This document shows positions 11,394 through 24,000 of a stretch of DNA of 64,000 nt, piece after piece. The position numbers were made by a program, and so were the translations under genes. Position 1 is the first letter of the stretch; every line of letters begins with the position of its first letter. The notes under the pieces are model-generated. The model made no database searches. It saw only the letters and a list, made by a program, of their open reading frames with translations, and was not told the origin of the DNA. The stretch comes from Chromobotia macracanthus (lineage: Eukaryota; Chordata; Actinopteri; Cypriniformes; Botiidae). The stretch spans positions 1,032,501 to 1,096,500 of the forward strand of contig JAZGTH010000075.1 of NCBI GenBank assembly GCA_036877525.1, read 5' to 3'.

Positions 11394-14174
11394 ATGGATC
11401 TGTTTGATGATCTTCCTGAACCTACAAATGATCCAGGTGCGTTTATGAATCCATTATTGCAGAACAATATTTCTCCTGTATGCGTTTAAGTGTTAAAGTA
11501 CGTGTTTGGGGCTTTAACGTGATGATACAAGCTACGGCTAAACGAGTCTGCTCGGTATTACAACACAAATGTACGTCCGTTTGGCCACTTAAATGTGCTG
11601 TAATATTTGTGTGAATATACATTTTAATTTCGAGGTTTTGTTTCTGTGTGTGTGATATCTACTCTGTGCATTTCTTTGGCTCCTGCGTTGCTCTTTTAAA
11701 TGACTGAATCATATTGTGTATGTGTATCATCTTCAAGCGTGTGTTTGATTGAGCAGGTCCAGTTAAACCCTCAGCAGCAGAGCAGAAGGTGGAGCAGGAT
11801 GAAGATCAGAGGAAGAGGAAGAGAGACAACAGCGCTGAAGACACACAGGTGGAAGCCCACAATCACGAGGAAAAGAAAGTTTGTAAAGGTTTTTAACTCT
11901 ACACACACATACTGATACTGACTGAGCCTGTGTGAGTGGTCCTGCTAAACCCTCAATTGTGGGGACCAAATAGTAATACTAGGAATTTTGACTTTATGAA
12001 TCATATGAAATGTTTTTTTCAAATGCAGAACTTTCCTCTGAGGGTTGTGTTTAGGTTTGAGGGATAGAATATACAGTTTGTACAGTATAAAAGGCATTAT
12101 GTCGAGGGAAAGTCCCCACAAAACATGGAAACCCGATGTGTGCGTGCATGCATCTGCGTACTTTAAGATCTGTGATGTTCATGGTCTCTTTGTGTTTGTC
12201 GTGTTGCAGCAGAACTTGCGATGCTGACGGGGTTTGTTGCAGCGAGACGTGGAGAGAGAGAGGAGATGCAGGACGCACACATGCTGCTTCCAGACATGAC
12301 CAGCAGTGTAACGAATCTGCCCTCACAAGTGTGAGTGTCTGAGGGGACAATCAGACACTCCCTCCATCTGACTGTGCTCTAGTTGAGTGTGCACTAAACA
12401 GCAGTACATACACATAAAGTTCACAACAGGGACAGTGTGTGCATGGATTAATAACAGCACTTCTGATTGGAAAAAAAATGTATTTGTGAAGCCAAGGAAC
12501 ATCAGGAAAGCCTAATTGTGTACATAAGGCTATATTTAGATATATAGTTAAAAAGATTAGTATATTTATACTTTATTATATAAAGCAAGAGACCGTTTGA
12601 CTGTGTGTTGTCAGGTTTCAGTGCTGTGGTTTGTGTTCCAATGTTAAGGTGTGTGTGTTTTGCAGCTCTCGGCTTGCATACTTCGCTGTGTTTGATGGTC
12701 ACGGTGGGGCTCGGGCGTCTCAGTTTGCTGCTGAGAATCTTCATCACACACTGGCCAGCAAGTTTCCTAAAGGTAAAAACTTGTAACACTCCAGCTGACT
12801 TGTGACAGCAAGACGTTTCCCACAATGCTTCATGATTTATAGGTGATGCTGAGAATCTGGAGAAGTTGGTAAGGAAGTGTTTGCAGGACACCTTTCGTCA
12901 GACAGATGAAGATTTCCTGAAGAAAGCCTCCAGCCAGTGAGTTCAGCTCTGAGGGTTTAGGATGAAATATATATATATAAAAACAAATGATCACGTGTGT
13001 GTGTTTGCAGGAAGCCAGCGTGGAAGGATGGCTCCACGGCTACATGTATGTTGGTGGTTGATAACGTTCTTTATGTAGCAAACCTGGGAGACAGTAGAGT
13101 GAGTATAAACACCAAATCTGACCTGATCTGAATCTAACATTTTAACCTTCATGCTAATATTAACTTCAACATAAAATCAAAACTGAAAACATCAGTGTGG
13201 AAGCGTTCTATTCCATCCACCATGGAAAACATTAGAATGAGATTTTTAGCAATTATAATTATCATTGTTTTTAACCTGTAGTGCTAAACCAAAACCTGGT
13301 TGGATTAAATACAGCTAATGTGTGGGTCTGTTAGGCTGTGCTGTGTCGCCTGGAGCAGGCAGAGGATTCTGGGAAGAGGAAGTGTGTGACTCTGGCTCTC
13401 AGTAAGGAACACAACCCCACCATATATGAGGAGCGCATGAGGATTCAGAGGGCGGGGGGCACAGTCAGGTGTGTGTGTCAATACTGTGAGGATTGTTTGG
13501 GGTTGTGGGTTGTGGGTGACAGAAGTGTATGTGTTTGCAGGGACGGGCGAGTGCTGGGCGTGTTGGAAGTCTCCCGCTCTATAGGTGATGGCCAGTATAA
13601 AAGGTGTGGGGTCATTTCCACTCCAGACATAAGACGCTGTCAGCTCAGTGGAAATGACAAGTGCGTTTCTCACACACAGACTCTGTCTGTACTATCTCTC
13701 CCCTGTCATGTCTATTTCCTGACCACTGTGAGTTTATGAAGTGTCAAAGGGTCATTTTAAATGGTTTTATGTGTGTTTTCATTCAGATTTGTTCTCTTGG
13801 CATGTGATGGACTTTTTAAGGTCTTCTCTGTGGAAGAGGCTGTTCAGTTTGTCATCAGTGTTCTGGAGGTGTGTACATTTACACACTCACTGCTTTCCAC
13901 AGAATATGAGCTGGATGTGAGATTTGAACAGCTAAATTTATTACATAGCTCACAGTCTATTAAACCTGGAGAGATCCATCTGTTAGCGTTCCCAATGGCT
14001 GCTACTTCACTGGGTGCTTGTTTTGTCTTTTAGAATGAGACCGTGGAGAAGAAAGAGGGACAAACGGAAGAGGCGGGGCGATATGAGGCTGCGTGTCAGC
14101 GATTGGCCAGTGAGGCAGTAAGGCGGGGCTCAGGAGACAACGTCACTGTCATTCTCATCTCCATTGAGTTCTGA
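11394..14174 (+). CDS. ilkap: ILKAP, integrin-linked-kinase-associated PP2C phosphatase
   Basis: A metal-dependent Ser/Thr phosphatase of the PP2C family; in mammals it binds and dampens integrin-linked kinase. Exons: 11394-11436, 11757-11888, 12210-12330, 12666-12772, 12843-12936, 13011-13098, 13335-13468, 13541-13660, 13787-13868, 14034-14174. Phases agree and give 353 residues (human about 392; the difference is in the N-terminal linker). The start MDLFDDLPEP matches the family N-terminus. PP2C motifs in order: YFAVFDGHGG (metal-binding Asp), GDSR, SRSIGDGQYKRCGV, LLACDGLFKVF and GSGDNVTVILI near the C-terminus. The acceptor at 12209 is a CAGCAG pair, so one codon may be included optionally. 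AATAAA lies at 14347-14352. No defects seen. Confidence 0.95.
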
Positions 14175-14603
14175 AGACACTCTTCTGTTACACACAGACA
14201 AACATGAATGCATTCATTCAGAGATTGAAATTAAAAAGAGGTTTAGAAATAGAAATATCTGAATCTCAGCTTAAATTTTTTTTCAAAGCAGGCTTTTGAA
14301 AACACTGTCAGAAATTCAGTTTTTGTGCTTTTTGGCATTGAAACATAATAAACTTTTATACTGTCTCAATATTGGTCCTGTATGACTTTCTGTGTATGGG
14401 CTGGTTTGGTTTGGATCGTGTGAGGCATGGCTCAGTTTAATTGTGTTTTTGAAGGTACAAAGAACAGATACGAAAATATTTCATGCAATACATCAAAACA
14501 ACAAGCAAACAGGATATATGTCTATTTATTGATCTCTCGCACTCATGGCACATTACTTTGTGCAGTTCACGATGCACAGCGACTGCTGAGCAGCGACTGC
14601 TGA

Positions 14604-14617
14604 GCGCCATCTGCTGG
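14604..14617 (-). promoter_or_regulatory. Candidate CTCF site
   Basis: The minus strand reads CCAGCAGATGGCGC, which fits the CTCF core CCASYAGRKGGCRS at every position. It lies between the 3' end of ilkap and the CpG-rich acap promoter. A related word occurs in many fish repeats, so occupancy is not implied. Confidence 0.5.
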
Positions 14618-14769
14618 CCAACAACAAGCCTAGATTTCCACAGGAAGTGCGTATGGAAAGGTTTTATTTTCAAAAGCTTTATTAACCTCCTTCATTGACT
14701 CTCATCTATTCATTCAGTTACTCTATATTTATTTATTATTTGTAATATGTTTAGACTTTTATTTTGAAC

Positions 14770-15097
14770 CCCGCAGGCCGGACATCCGGCAGCGCGTGAC
14801 AGCGGAAGAGCGGGAGCAGCGACATGAGCAGACATCTGCGCAGCTGTCTGCGCAGCCAGTTCAGCGCGACGCGGCGTTTAACGCTGTGATTCACTCACAC
14901 GCATCGGCGTTTCCGCACGCGTGTGACGCGCCGCGACGCGCGTCTCTTCGGTTAAATTGACGGAGCGTAATGGTATGGAGGGAGTATGAGATAACGGTCC
15001 GTCTGTCTGACGCGCGTCTCTCTGCGCGTCGCACGCGCTGACAGGGCCCGTCGTTCAGTTAATACGAGTGTGAGCACAGCGAGGCAGCAGACGCGTC
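14770..15097 (+). promoter_or_regulatory. CpG-rich acap promoter / 5' UTR
   Basis: A block dense in CpG (gcgcgtgacagcgg, gacgcgccgcgacgcgcg, gacgcgcgtctc) in otherwise AT-rich sequence, ending at the acap start codon. If transcription starts before 14824, an upstream ATG there opens a 21-codon uORF closed by TGA at about 14889. No TATA box is evident. Confidence 0.6.
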
Positions 15098-18000
15098 ATG
15101 GACGCGCTCCTGGACTTTGAGGAATGCGTCAGAGACTCTCCTGCGTTCAGGTGAGAGACATTAACACTGACAGATGTGTCATTAACACTGACAGACGTGT
15201 TCGTGTGTCATTAACACTGAGAGACGTGTTCGTGTGTCATTAACACTGACAGATGTGTTCGTGTGTCATTAACACTGACAGACGTGTTCGTGTGTCATTA
15301 ACACTGAGAGATGTGTTCGTGTGTCATTAACACTGACAGATGTGTTCGTGTGTCATTAACACTGACAGATGTGTTCGTGTGACATTAACACTGACAGACG
15401 TGTTCGTGTGTCATTAACACTGACAGATGTGTTCGTGTGTCATTAACACTGACAGACGTGTTCGTGTGACATTAACACTGACAGACGTGTTCGTGTGTCA
15501 TTAACACTGACAGATGTGTTATTAACACTGACAGACGTGTTCGTGTGTCATTAACACTGACAGATGTGTTCATGTGTCATTAACACTGACGGATGTGTTC
15601 GTGTGTCATTAACACTGACAGACGTGTTCGTGTGTCATTAACACTGAGAGATGTGTTCGTGTGTCATTAACACTGACGGATGTGTTCGTGTGTCATTAAC
15701 ACTGACAGACGTGTTCGTGTGACATTAACACTGACAGACGTGTTCGTGTGTCATTAACACTGACAGATGTGTTCGTGTGTCATTAACACTGACAGACGTG
15801 TTCGTGTGACATTAACACTGACAGACGTGTTCTGTGTCATTAACACTGACAGATGTGTTATTAACACTGACAGACGTGTTCGTGTGTCATTAACACTGAC
15901 AGATTGTTCATGTGTCATTAACACTGACGGATTGTTCGTGTGTCATTAACACTGACAGACGTGTTCTGTGTCATTAACACTGAGAGATGTGTTCGTGTGT
16001 CATTAACACTGACGGATGTGTTCGTGTGTCATTAACACTGACAGACGTGTTCGTGTGTCATTAACACTGACAGATGTGTTATTAACACTGACAGACGTGT
16101 TCATGTGTCATTAACACTGAGAGATGTGTTCGTGTGACATTAACACTGACGGACGTGTTCGTGTGTCATTAACACTGACGGACGTGTTCGTGTGTCATTA
16201 ACACTGACGGACGTGTTCGTGTGACATTAACACAGAGAGACGTGTTCGTGTGTCATTAACACTGAGAGACGTGTTCGTGTGTCATTAGCACTGACAGACG
16301 TGTTCGTGTGTCATTAACACTGAGAGATGTGTTCGTGTGTCATTAACACTGACAGATGTGTTATTAACACTGACAGATGTGTTCGTGTGTCATTAACACT
16401 GAGAGATGTGTTCGTGTGTCATTAACACTGACAGATGTGTTCATGTGTCATTAACACTGACGGATGTGTTCGTGTGTCATTAACACTGACAGACGTGTTC
16501 GTGTGTCATTAACACTGAGAGACGTGTTCGTGTGTCATTAACACTGACAGATGTGTTCGTGTGTCATTAACACTGACAGATGTGTTCGTGTGTCATTAAC
16601 ACTGACAGATGTGTTCGTGTGTCATTAACACTGACGGACGTGTTCGTGTGACATTAACACTGACGGACGTGTTCGTGTGTCATTAACACTGACAGACGTG
16701 TTCGTGTGACATTAACACTGACAGACGTGTTCGTGTGACATTAACACTGACAGACGTGTTCGTGTGTCATTAACACTGACAGACGTGTTCGTGTGTCATT
16801 AACACTGAGAGACGTGTTCGTGTGTCATTAGCACTGACAGACGTGTTCGTGTGTCATTAACACTGAGAGATGTGTTATTAACACTGACAGATGTGTTCAT
16901 GTGTCATTAACACTGAGAGACGGTTCATGTGTCATTAACACTGACGGACGTGTTCATGTGTCATTAACACTGACGGACGGTTCGGTGTCATTAACACTGA
17001 CAGATGTTCGTGTGTCATTAACACTGACAGACGTGTTGTGTCATTAACACTGGAGGCGGTTGTGTCATTAACACTGACAGATGTGTTGTGTCATTAACAT
17101 GATGTTCGTGTGTCATTAAACAGGATGTGTTCGTGTCATTAACACTGACGGATGTGTTTGTGTGTCATTAACACTGAAGCGTGTTCGTGTGTCATTAACA
17201 CTGACAGGCGTGTTCGTGTGTCATTAACACTGACAGACGTGTTCGTGTGACATTAACACTGACAGACGTGTTCGTGTGACATTAACACTGACAGATGTGT
17301 TATTAACACTGACAGACGTGTTCATGTGTCATTAACACTGAGAGATGTGTTCGTGTGTCATTAACACTGACAATTTTCGTGTGACATTAACACTGACAGA
17401 TGTTCGTGTGACATTAACATGACAGAGTTTGTGTCTAACACTGACAGATTGTTCGTGTGTCATTAACACTGACAGGCGTGTTGGTGTGACATTAACACTG
17501 ACAGACGTGTTGTGTCATTAACACTGAGAGACGTGTTCGTGTGTCATTAACACTGACAGACGTGTTCGTGTGTCTAACACTGACAGACGTGTTCGTGTGT
17601 CATTAACACTGACAGATGTGTTCGTGTGTCATTAACACTGACAGACGTGTTCGTGTGTCATTAACACTGACAGACGTGTTCGTGTGTCATTAACACTGAC
17701 AGACGTGTTCGTGTGTCATTAACACTGACAGACGGTTCGGGTGTCATTAACACTGACAGACGTGTTCGCGGTGTCATTAACACTGACAGGCGTGTTGGTG
17801 TGTCATTAACACTGACAGATGTGTTCGTGTGTCATTAACACTGACAGGCGTGTTAGGTGTGACATTAACACTGACAGCGTGTTCGTGTGTCATTAACACT
17901 GACAGACTGTTTATGTGATATTAACACTGACAGATTTCAGTGTCATTAACACTGACAGATGTGTTCGTGTGTCATTAACACTGACAGATGTGTTCGTGTG

Positions 18001-21000
18001 TCATTAACACTGACAGATGTGTTATTAACACTGACAGATGTGTTCATGTGTCATTAACACTGAGATGTTTGTGTGTCATTAACACTAGAGATTGTTCTGT
18101 GTCATTAACACTGAGAGATGTGTTCGTGTGTCTAACACTGACAGACGTGTTCGTGTGTCATTAACACTGACAGATGTGTTATTAACACTGACAGACGTGT
18201 TCATGTGTCATTAACACTGAGAGATGTGTTCGTGTGTCATTAACACTGACAGATGTGTTTATGTGATATTAACACTGACAGATGTGTTCATGTGTCATTA
18301 ACACTGACAGATGTGTTCGTGTGTCATTAACACTGACAGATGTGTTCGTGTGACATTAACACTGACAGATGTGTTCGTGTGTCATTAACACTGACAGATG
18401 TGTTATTAACACTGACAGACGTGTTCATGTGTCATTAACACTGAGAGATGTGTTCGTGTGTCATTAACACTGACAGATGTGTTTATGTGATATTAACACT
18501 GACAGATGTGTTCATGTGTCATTAACACTGACAGACGTGTTCGTGTGTCATTAACACTGACAGACGTGTTCGTGTGTCATTAACACTGAGAGACGTGTTC
18601 GTGTGTCATTAACACTGACAGACGTGTTCGTGTGTCTAACACTGGCAGGCGTGTTCGGTGTCATTAACACTGACAGACGTGTTCGTGTCATTAACACTGA
18701 CAGACGTGTTGTGTCATTAACACTGACAGGCGGTTCGTGTGTCATTAACACTGACAGACGTGTTCGTGTGTCATTAACACTGACAGACGTGTTCGTGTGT
18801 CATTAACACTGACAGACGTGTTCGTGTGACATTAACACTGACAGACGTGTTCGTGTGTCATTAACACTGACAGACGTGTTCGTGTGTCATTAACACTGAC
18901 AGATGTGTTTATGTGATATTAACACTGACAGATGTGTTCATGTGTCATTAACACTGACAGATGTGTTCGTGTGTCATTAACACTGACAGATGTGTTATTA
19001 ACACTGACAGATGTGTTCATGTGTCATTAACACTGAGAGATGTGTTCGTGTGTCATTAACACTGAGAGATGTGTTCATGTGTCATTAACACTGACGGACG
19101 TGTTCATGTGTCATTAACACTGACGGACGTGTTCATGTGTCATTAACACTGACGGACGTGTTCGTGTGTCATTAACACTGACAGATGTGTTCGTGTGTCA
19201 TTAACACTGACAGACGTGTTCGTGTGTCATTAACACTGAGAGACGTGTTCGTGTGTCATTAACACTGACAGATGTGTTCGTGTGTCATTAACACTGACGG
19301 ATGTGTTCGTGTGTCATTAACACTGACGGATGTGTTCGTGTGTCATTAACACTGACGGATGTGTTTGTGTGTCCCATTAACACTAAGACGTGTTCGCGTG
19401 TCATTAACACTGACAGCGTGTTCGTGTGTCATTAACACTGACAGACGTGTTCGTGTGACATTAACACTGACAGACGTGTTCGTGTGACATTAACACTGAG
19501 AGATGTGTTATTAACACTGACAGATGTGTTCATGTGTCATTAACACTGAGAGACGTGTTCATGTGTCATTAACACTGACGGACGTGTTCATGTGTCATTA
19601 ACACTGACGGACGTGTTCGTGTGTCATTAACACTGACAGATGTGTTCGTGTGTCATTAACACTGACAGACGTGTTCGTGTGTCATTAACACTGACAGACG
19701 TGTTCGTGTGTCATTAACACTGAGAGACGTGTTCGTGTGTCATTAACACTGACGGATGTGTTCGTGTGTCATTAACACTGACGGATGTGTTCGTGTGTCA
19801 TTAACACTGACGGATGTGTTCGTGTGTCATTAACACTGACGGATGTGTTTGTGTGTCATTAACACTGAGAGACGTGTTCGTGTGTCATTAACACTGACAG
19901 ACGTGTTCGTGTGTCATTAACACTGACAGACGTGTTCGTGTGACATTAACACTGACAGACGTGTTCGTGTGACATTAACACTGACAGATGTGTTATTAAC
20001 ACTGACAGACGTGTTCATGTGTCATTAACACTGAGAGATGTGTTCGTGTGTCATTAACACTGACAGATGTGTTCGTGTGACATTAACACTGACAGATGTG
20101 TTCGTGTGACATTAACACTGACAGATGTGTTTTGTGTCTAACACTGACAGATGTGTTCGTGTGTCATTAACACTGACAGACGTGTTCGTGTGACATTAAC
20201 ACTGACAGACGTGTTCGTGTGTCATTAACACTGAGAGACGTGTTCGTGTGTCATTAACACTGACAGACGTGTTCGTGTGTCTAACACTGACAGACGTGTT
20301 CGTGTGTCATTAACACTGACAGACGTGTTCGTGTGTCATTAACACTGACAGACGTGTTCGCGGTGTCATTAACACTGACAGGCGTGTTCGTGTGTCATTA
20401 ACACTGACAGGCGTGTTCGCGTGTCATTAACACTGACAGACGTGTTCGGTGTCATTAACACTGACACGGTTCGTGTGACATTAACACTGACAGGCGTGTT
20501 CGTGTGTCATTAACACTGACAGGCGTGTTCGGTGTCATTAACACTGACAGACGTGTTCGTGTGTCATTAACACTGACAGACGTGTTTATGTGATATTAAC
20601 ACTGACAGATGTGTTCATGTGTCATTAACACTGACAGATGTGTTCGTGTGTCATTAACACTGACAGATGTGTTCGTGTGTCATTAACACTGACAGATGTG
20701 TTCGTGTGTCATTAACACTGACAGATGTGTTATTAACACTGACAGATGTGTTCATGTGTCATTAACATGAGAGATGTGTTCGTGTGTCATTAACACTGAC
20801 AGATGTGTTGTGTGTCTAACACTGACAGACGTGTTCGTGTGTCATTAACACTGACAGATGTGTTATTAACACTGACAGACGTGTTCATGTGTCATTAACA
20901 CTGAGAGATGTGTTCGTGTGTCATTAACACTGAGAGATGTGTTCGTGTGTCATTAACACTGACAGATGTGTTCGTGTGTCTAACACTGACAGACGTGTTC

Positions 21001-24000
21001 GTGTGTCATTAACACTGACAGATGTGTTATTAACACTGACAGACGTGTTCATGTGTCATTAACACTGAGAGATGTGTTCGTGTGTCATTAACACTGACAG
21101 ATGTGTTTATGTGATATTAACACTGACAGATGTGTTCATGTGTCATTAACACTGACAGATGTGTTCGTGTGTCATTAACACTGACAGATGTGTTCGTGTG
21201 ACATTAACACTGACAGATGTGTCGGTGTCATTAACACTGACAGATGTGTGATTAACACTGACAGACGTGTTCATGTGTCATTAACACTGAGAGATGTGTT
21301 CGTGTGTCATTAACACTGACAGATGTGTTTATGTGATATTAACACTGACAGATGTGTTCATGTGTCATTAACACTGACAGACGTGTTCGTGTGTCATTAA
21401 CACTGACAGACGTGTTCGTGTGTCATTAACACTGAGAGACGTGTTCGTGTGTCATTAACACTGACAGACGTGTTCGTGTGTCTAACACTGGCAGACGTGT
21501 TCGTGTGTCATTAACACTGACAGACGTGTTCGTGTGTCATTAACACTGACAGACTGTTCGGTGTCATTAACACTGACAGACGTGTTCGTGTCATTAACAC
21601 TGAGAGACGGTTCGTGTGTCATTAACACTGACAGACGGTTCGTGTCTAACACTGGCAGACGGTTCGTGTCATTAACACTGACAGACGTTCGTGTGTCATT
21701 AACACTGACAGACGTGTTCGGTGTCATTAACACTGACAGACGGTCGGTGTCATTAACACTGACAGACGTGTGTCATTAACACTGACAGACGTGTTCGTGT
21801 GTCATTAACACTGACAGACGTGTTCGGTGTCATTAACACTGACAGGCGTGTTGGTGTGTCATTAACACTGACAGACGTGTTCGTGTGACATTAACACTGA
21901 CAGACGTGTTCGTGTGTCATTAACACTGACAGACGTGTTCGTGTGTCATTAACACTGACAGATGTGTTTATGTGATATTAACACTGACAGATGTGTTCAT
22001 GTGTCATTAACACTGACAGATGTGTTCGTGTGTCATTAACACTGACAGATGTGTTCGTGTGTCATTAACACTGACAGATGTGTTATTAACACTGACAGAT
22101 GTGTTCATGTGTCATTAACACTGAGAGACGTGTTCGTGTGTCATTAACACTGAGAGATGTGTTCGTGTGTCATTAACACTGACAGATGTGTTCGTGTGTC
22201 ATTAACACTGACAGACGTGTTCGTGTGTCATTAACACTGACAGATGTGTTATTAACACTGACAGATGTGTTCATGTGTCATTAACACTGACAGATGTGTT
22301 CGTGTGTCTAACACTGACAGACGTGTTCGTGTGTCATTAACACTGACAGACGTGTTCGTGTGTCATTAACACTGACAGATGTGTTCGTGTGTCATTAACA
22401 CTGACAGATGTGTTTATGTGATATTAACACTGACAGATGTGTTTGTGTGTTATTAACACTGACAGACGTGTTCGTGTGTCATTAACACTGACAGACGTGT
22501 TCGTGTGTCATTAACACTGACAGATGTGTTATTAACACTGACAGACGTGTTCATGTGTCATTAACACTGAGAGATGTGTTCGTGTGTCATTAACACTGAC
22601 AGATGTGTTCATGTGATATTAACACTGACAGATGTGTTCATGTGTCATTAACACTGACAGATGTGTTCGTGTGTCATTAACACTGACAGATGTGTTCGTG
22701 TGTCATTAACACTGACAGATGTGTTCGTGTGTCATTAACACTGACAGATGTGTTATTAACACTGACAGATGTGTTCGTGTGTCATTAACACTGACAGATG
22801 TGTTATTAACACTGACAGATGTGTTCATGTGTCATTAACACTGAGAGATTGTTCGTGTGTCCTAACACTGGGTGTGTGTCATTAACACTGACAGATGTGT
22901 TATTAACACTGACAGACGTGTTCATGTGTCATTAACACTGAGAGATGTGTTCGTGTGTCATTAACACTGACAGATGTGTTTATGTGATATTAACACTGAC
23001 AGATGTGTTCATGTGTCATTAACACTGACAGATGTGTTCGTGTGTCATTAACACTGACAGATGTGTTCGTGTGACATTAACACTGACAGATGTGTTCGTG
23101 TGTCATTAACACTGACAGATGTGTTATTAACACTGACAGACGTGTTCATGTGTCATTAACACTGAGAGATGTGTTCGTGTGTCATTAACACTGACAGATG
23201 TGTTTATGTGATATTAACACTGACAGATGTGTTCATGTGTCATTAACACTGACAGACGTGTTCGTGTGTCATTAACACTGACAGACGTGTTCGTGTGTCA
23301 TTAACACTGAGAGATGTGTTCGTGTGTCATTAACACTGACAGATGTGTTCGTGTGTCATTAACACTGACAGATGTGTTATTAACACTGACAGATGTGTTT
23401 ATGTGACATTAACACTGACAGATGTGTTCATGTGTCATTAACACTGACAGATGTGTTCGTGTGTCATTAACACTGACAGATGTGTTCGTGTGACATTAAC
23501 ACTGACAGATGTGTTCGTGTGTCATTAACACTGACAGATGTGTTCGTGTGACATTAACACTGACAGATGTGTTCGTGTGACATTAACACTGACAGATGTG
23601 TTCGTGTGTCATTAACACTGACAGATGTGTTCGTGTGACATTAACACTGACAGATGTGTTCGTGTGTCATTAACACTGACAGATGTGTTCGTGTGACATC
23701 ATGTGTTGTGTGTGTGTGTGCAGACAGTCTCTGGATCAGTGTGAGAGCGACGTCACAGAACTGGAGAGTCGTGTGGAGAAAGTAAGACCCCACAAAGTTT
23801 GAATTATTTGGTTTTAATAGATTGGGAGGATGTGCTGGCCCTGACTGCTGAGTTTTGAAGGATAATGTGATCTGATGATGTGAGCTCTCGGCTGATCCTG
23901 TTGCTCTCTCTGAAGGTGATGAAGTTGTGTGCTCAGATGGTGGAGGCAGGTCAGAGTTATACCTCCTGTAATCAGCTCTTCCTGTCCGGACTGGCCGAGT

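Noticed and set aside
15153..23698. CRISPR-like regular array
   Set aside because: Regular 29-bp spacing suggested repeats with spacers, but units are contiguous with no unique spacers, and the locus is a vertebrate intron.
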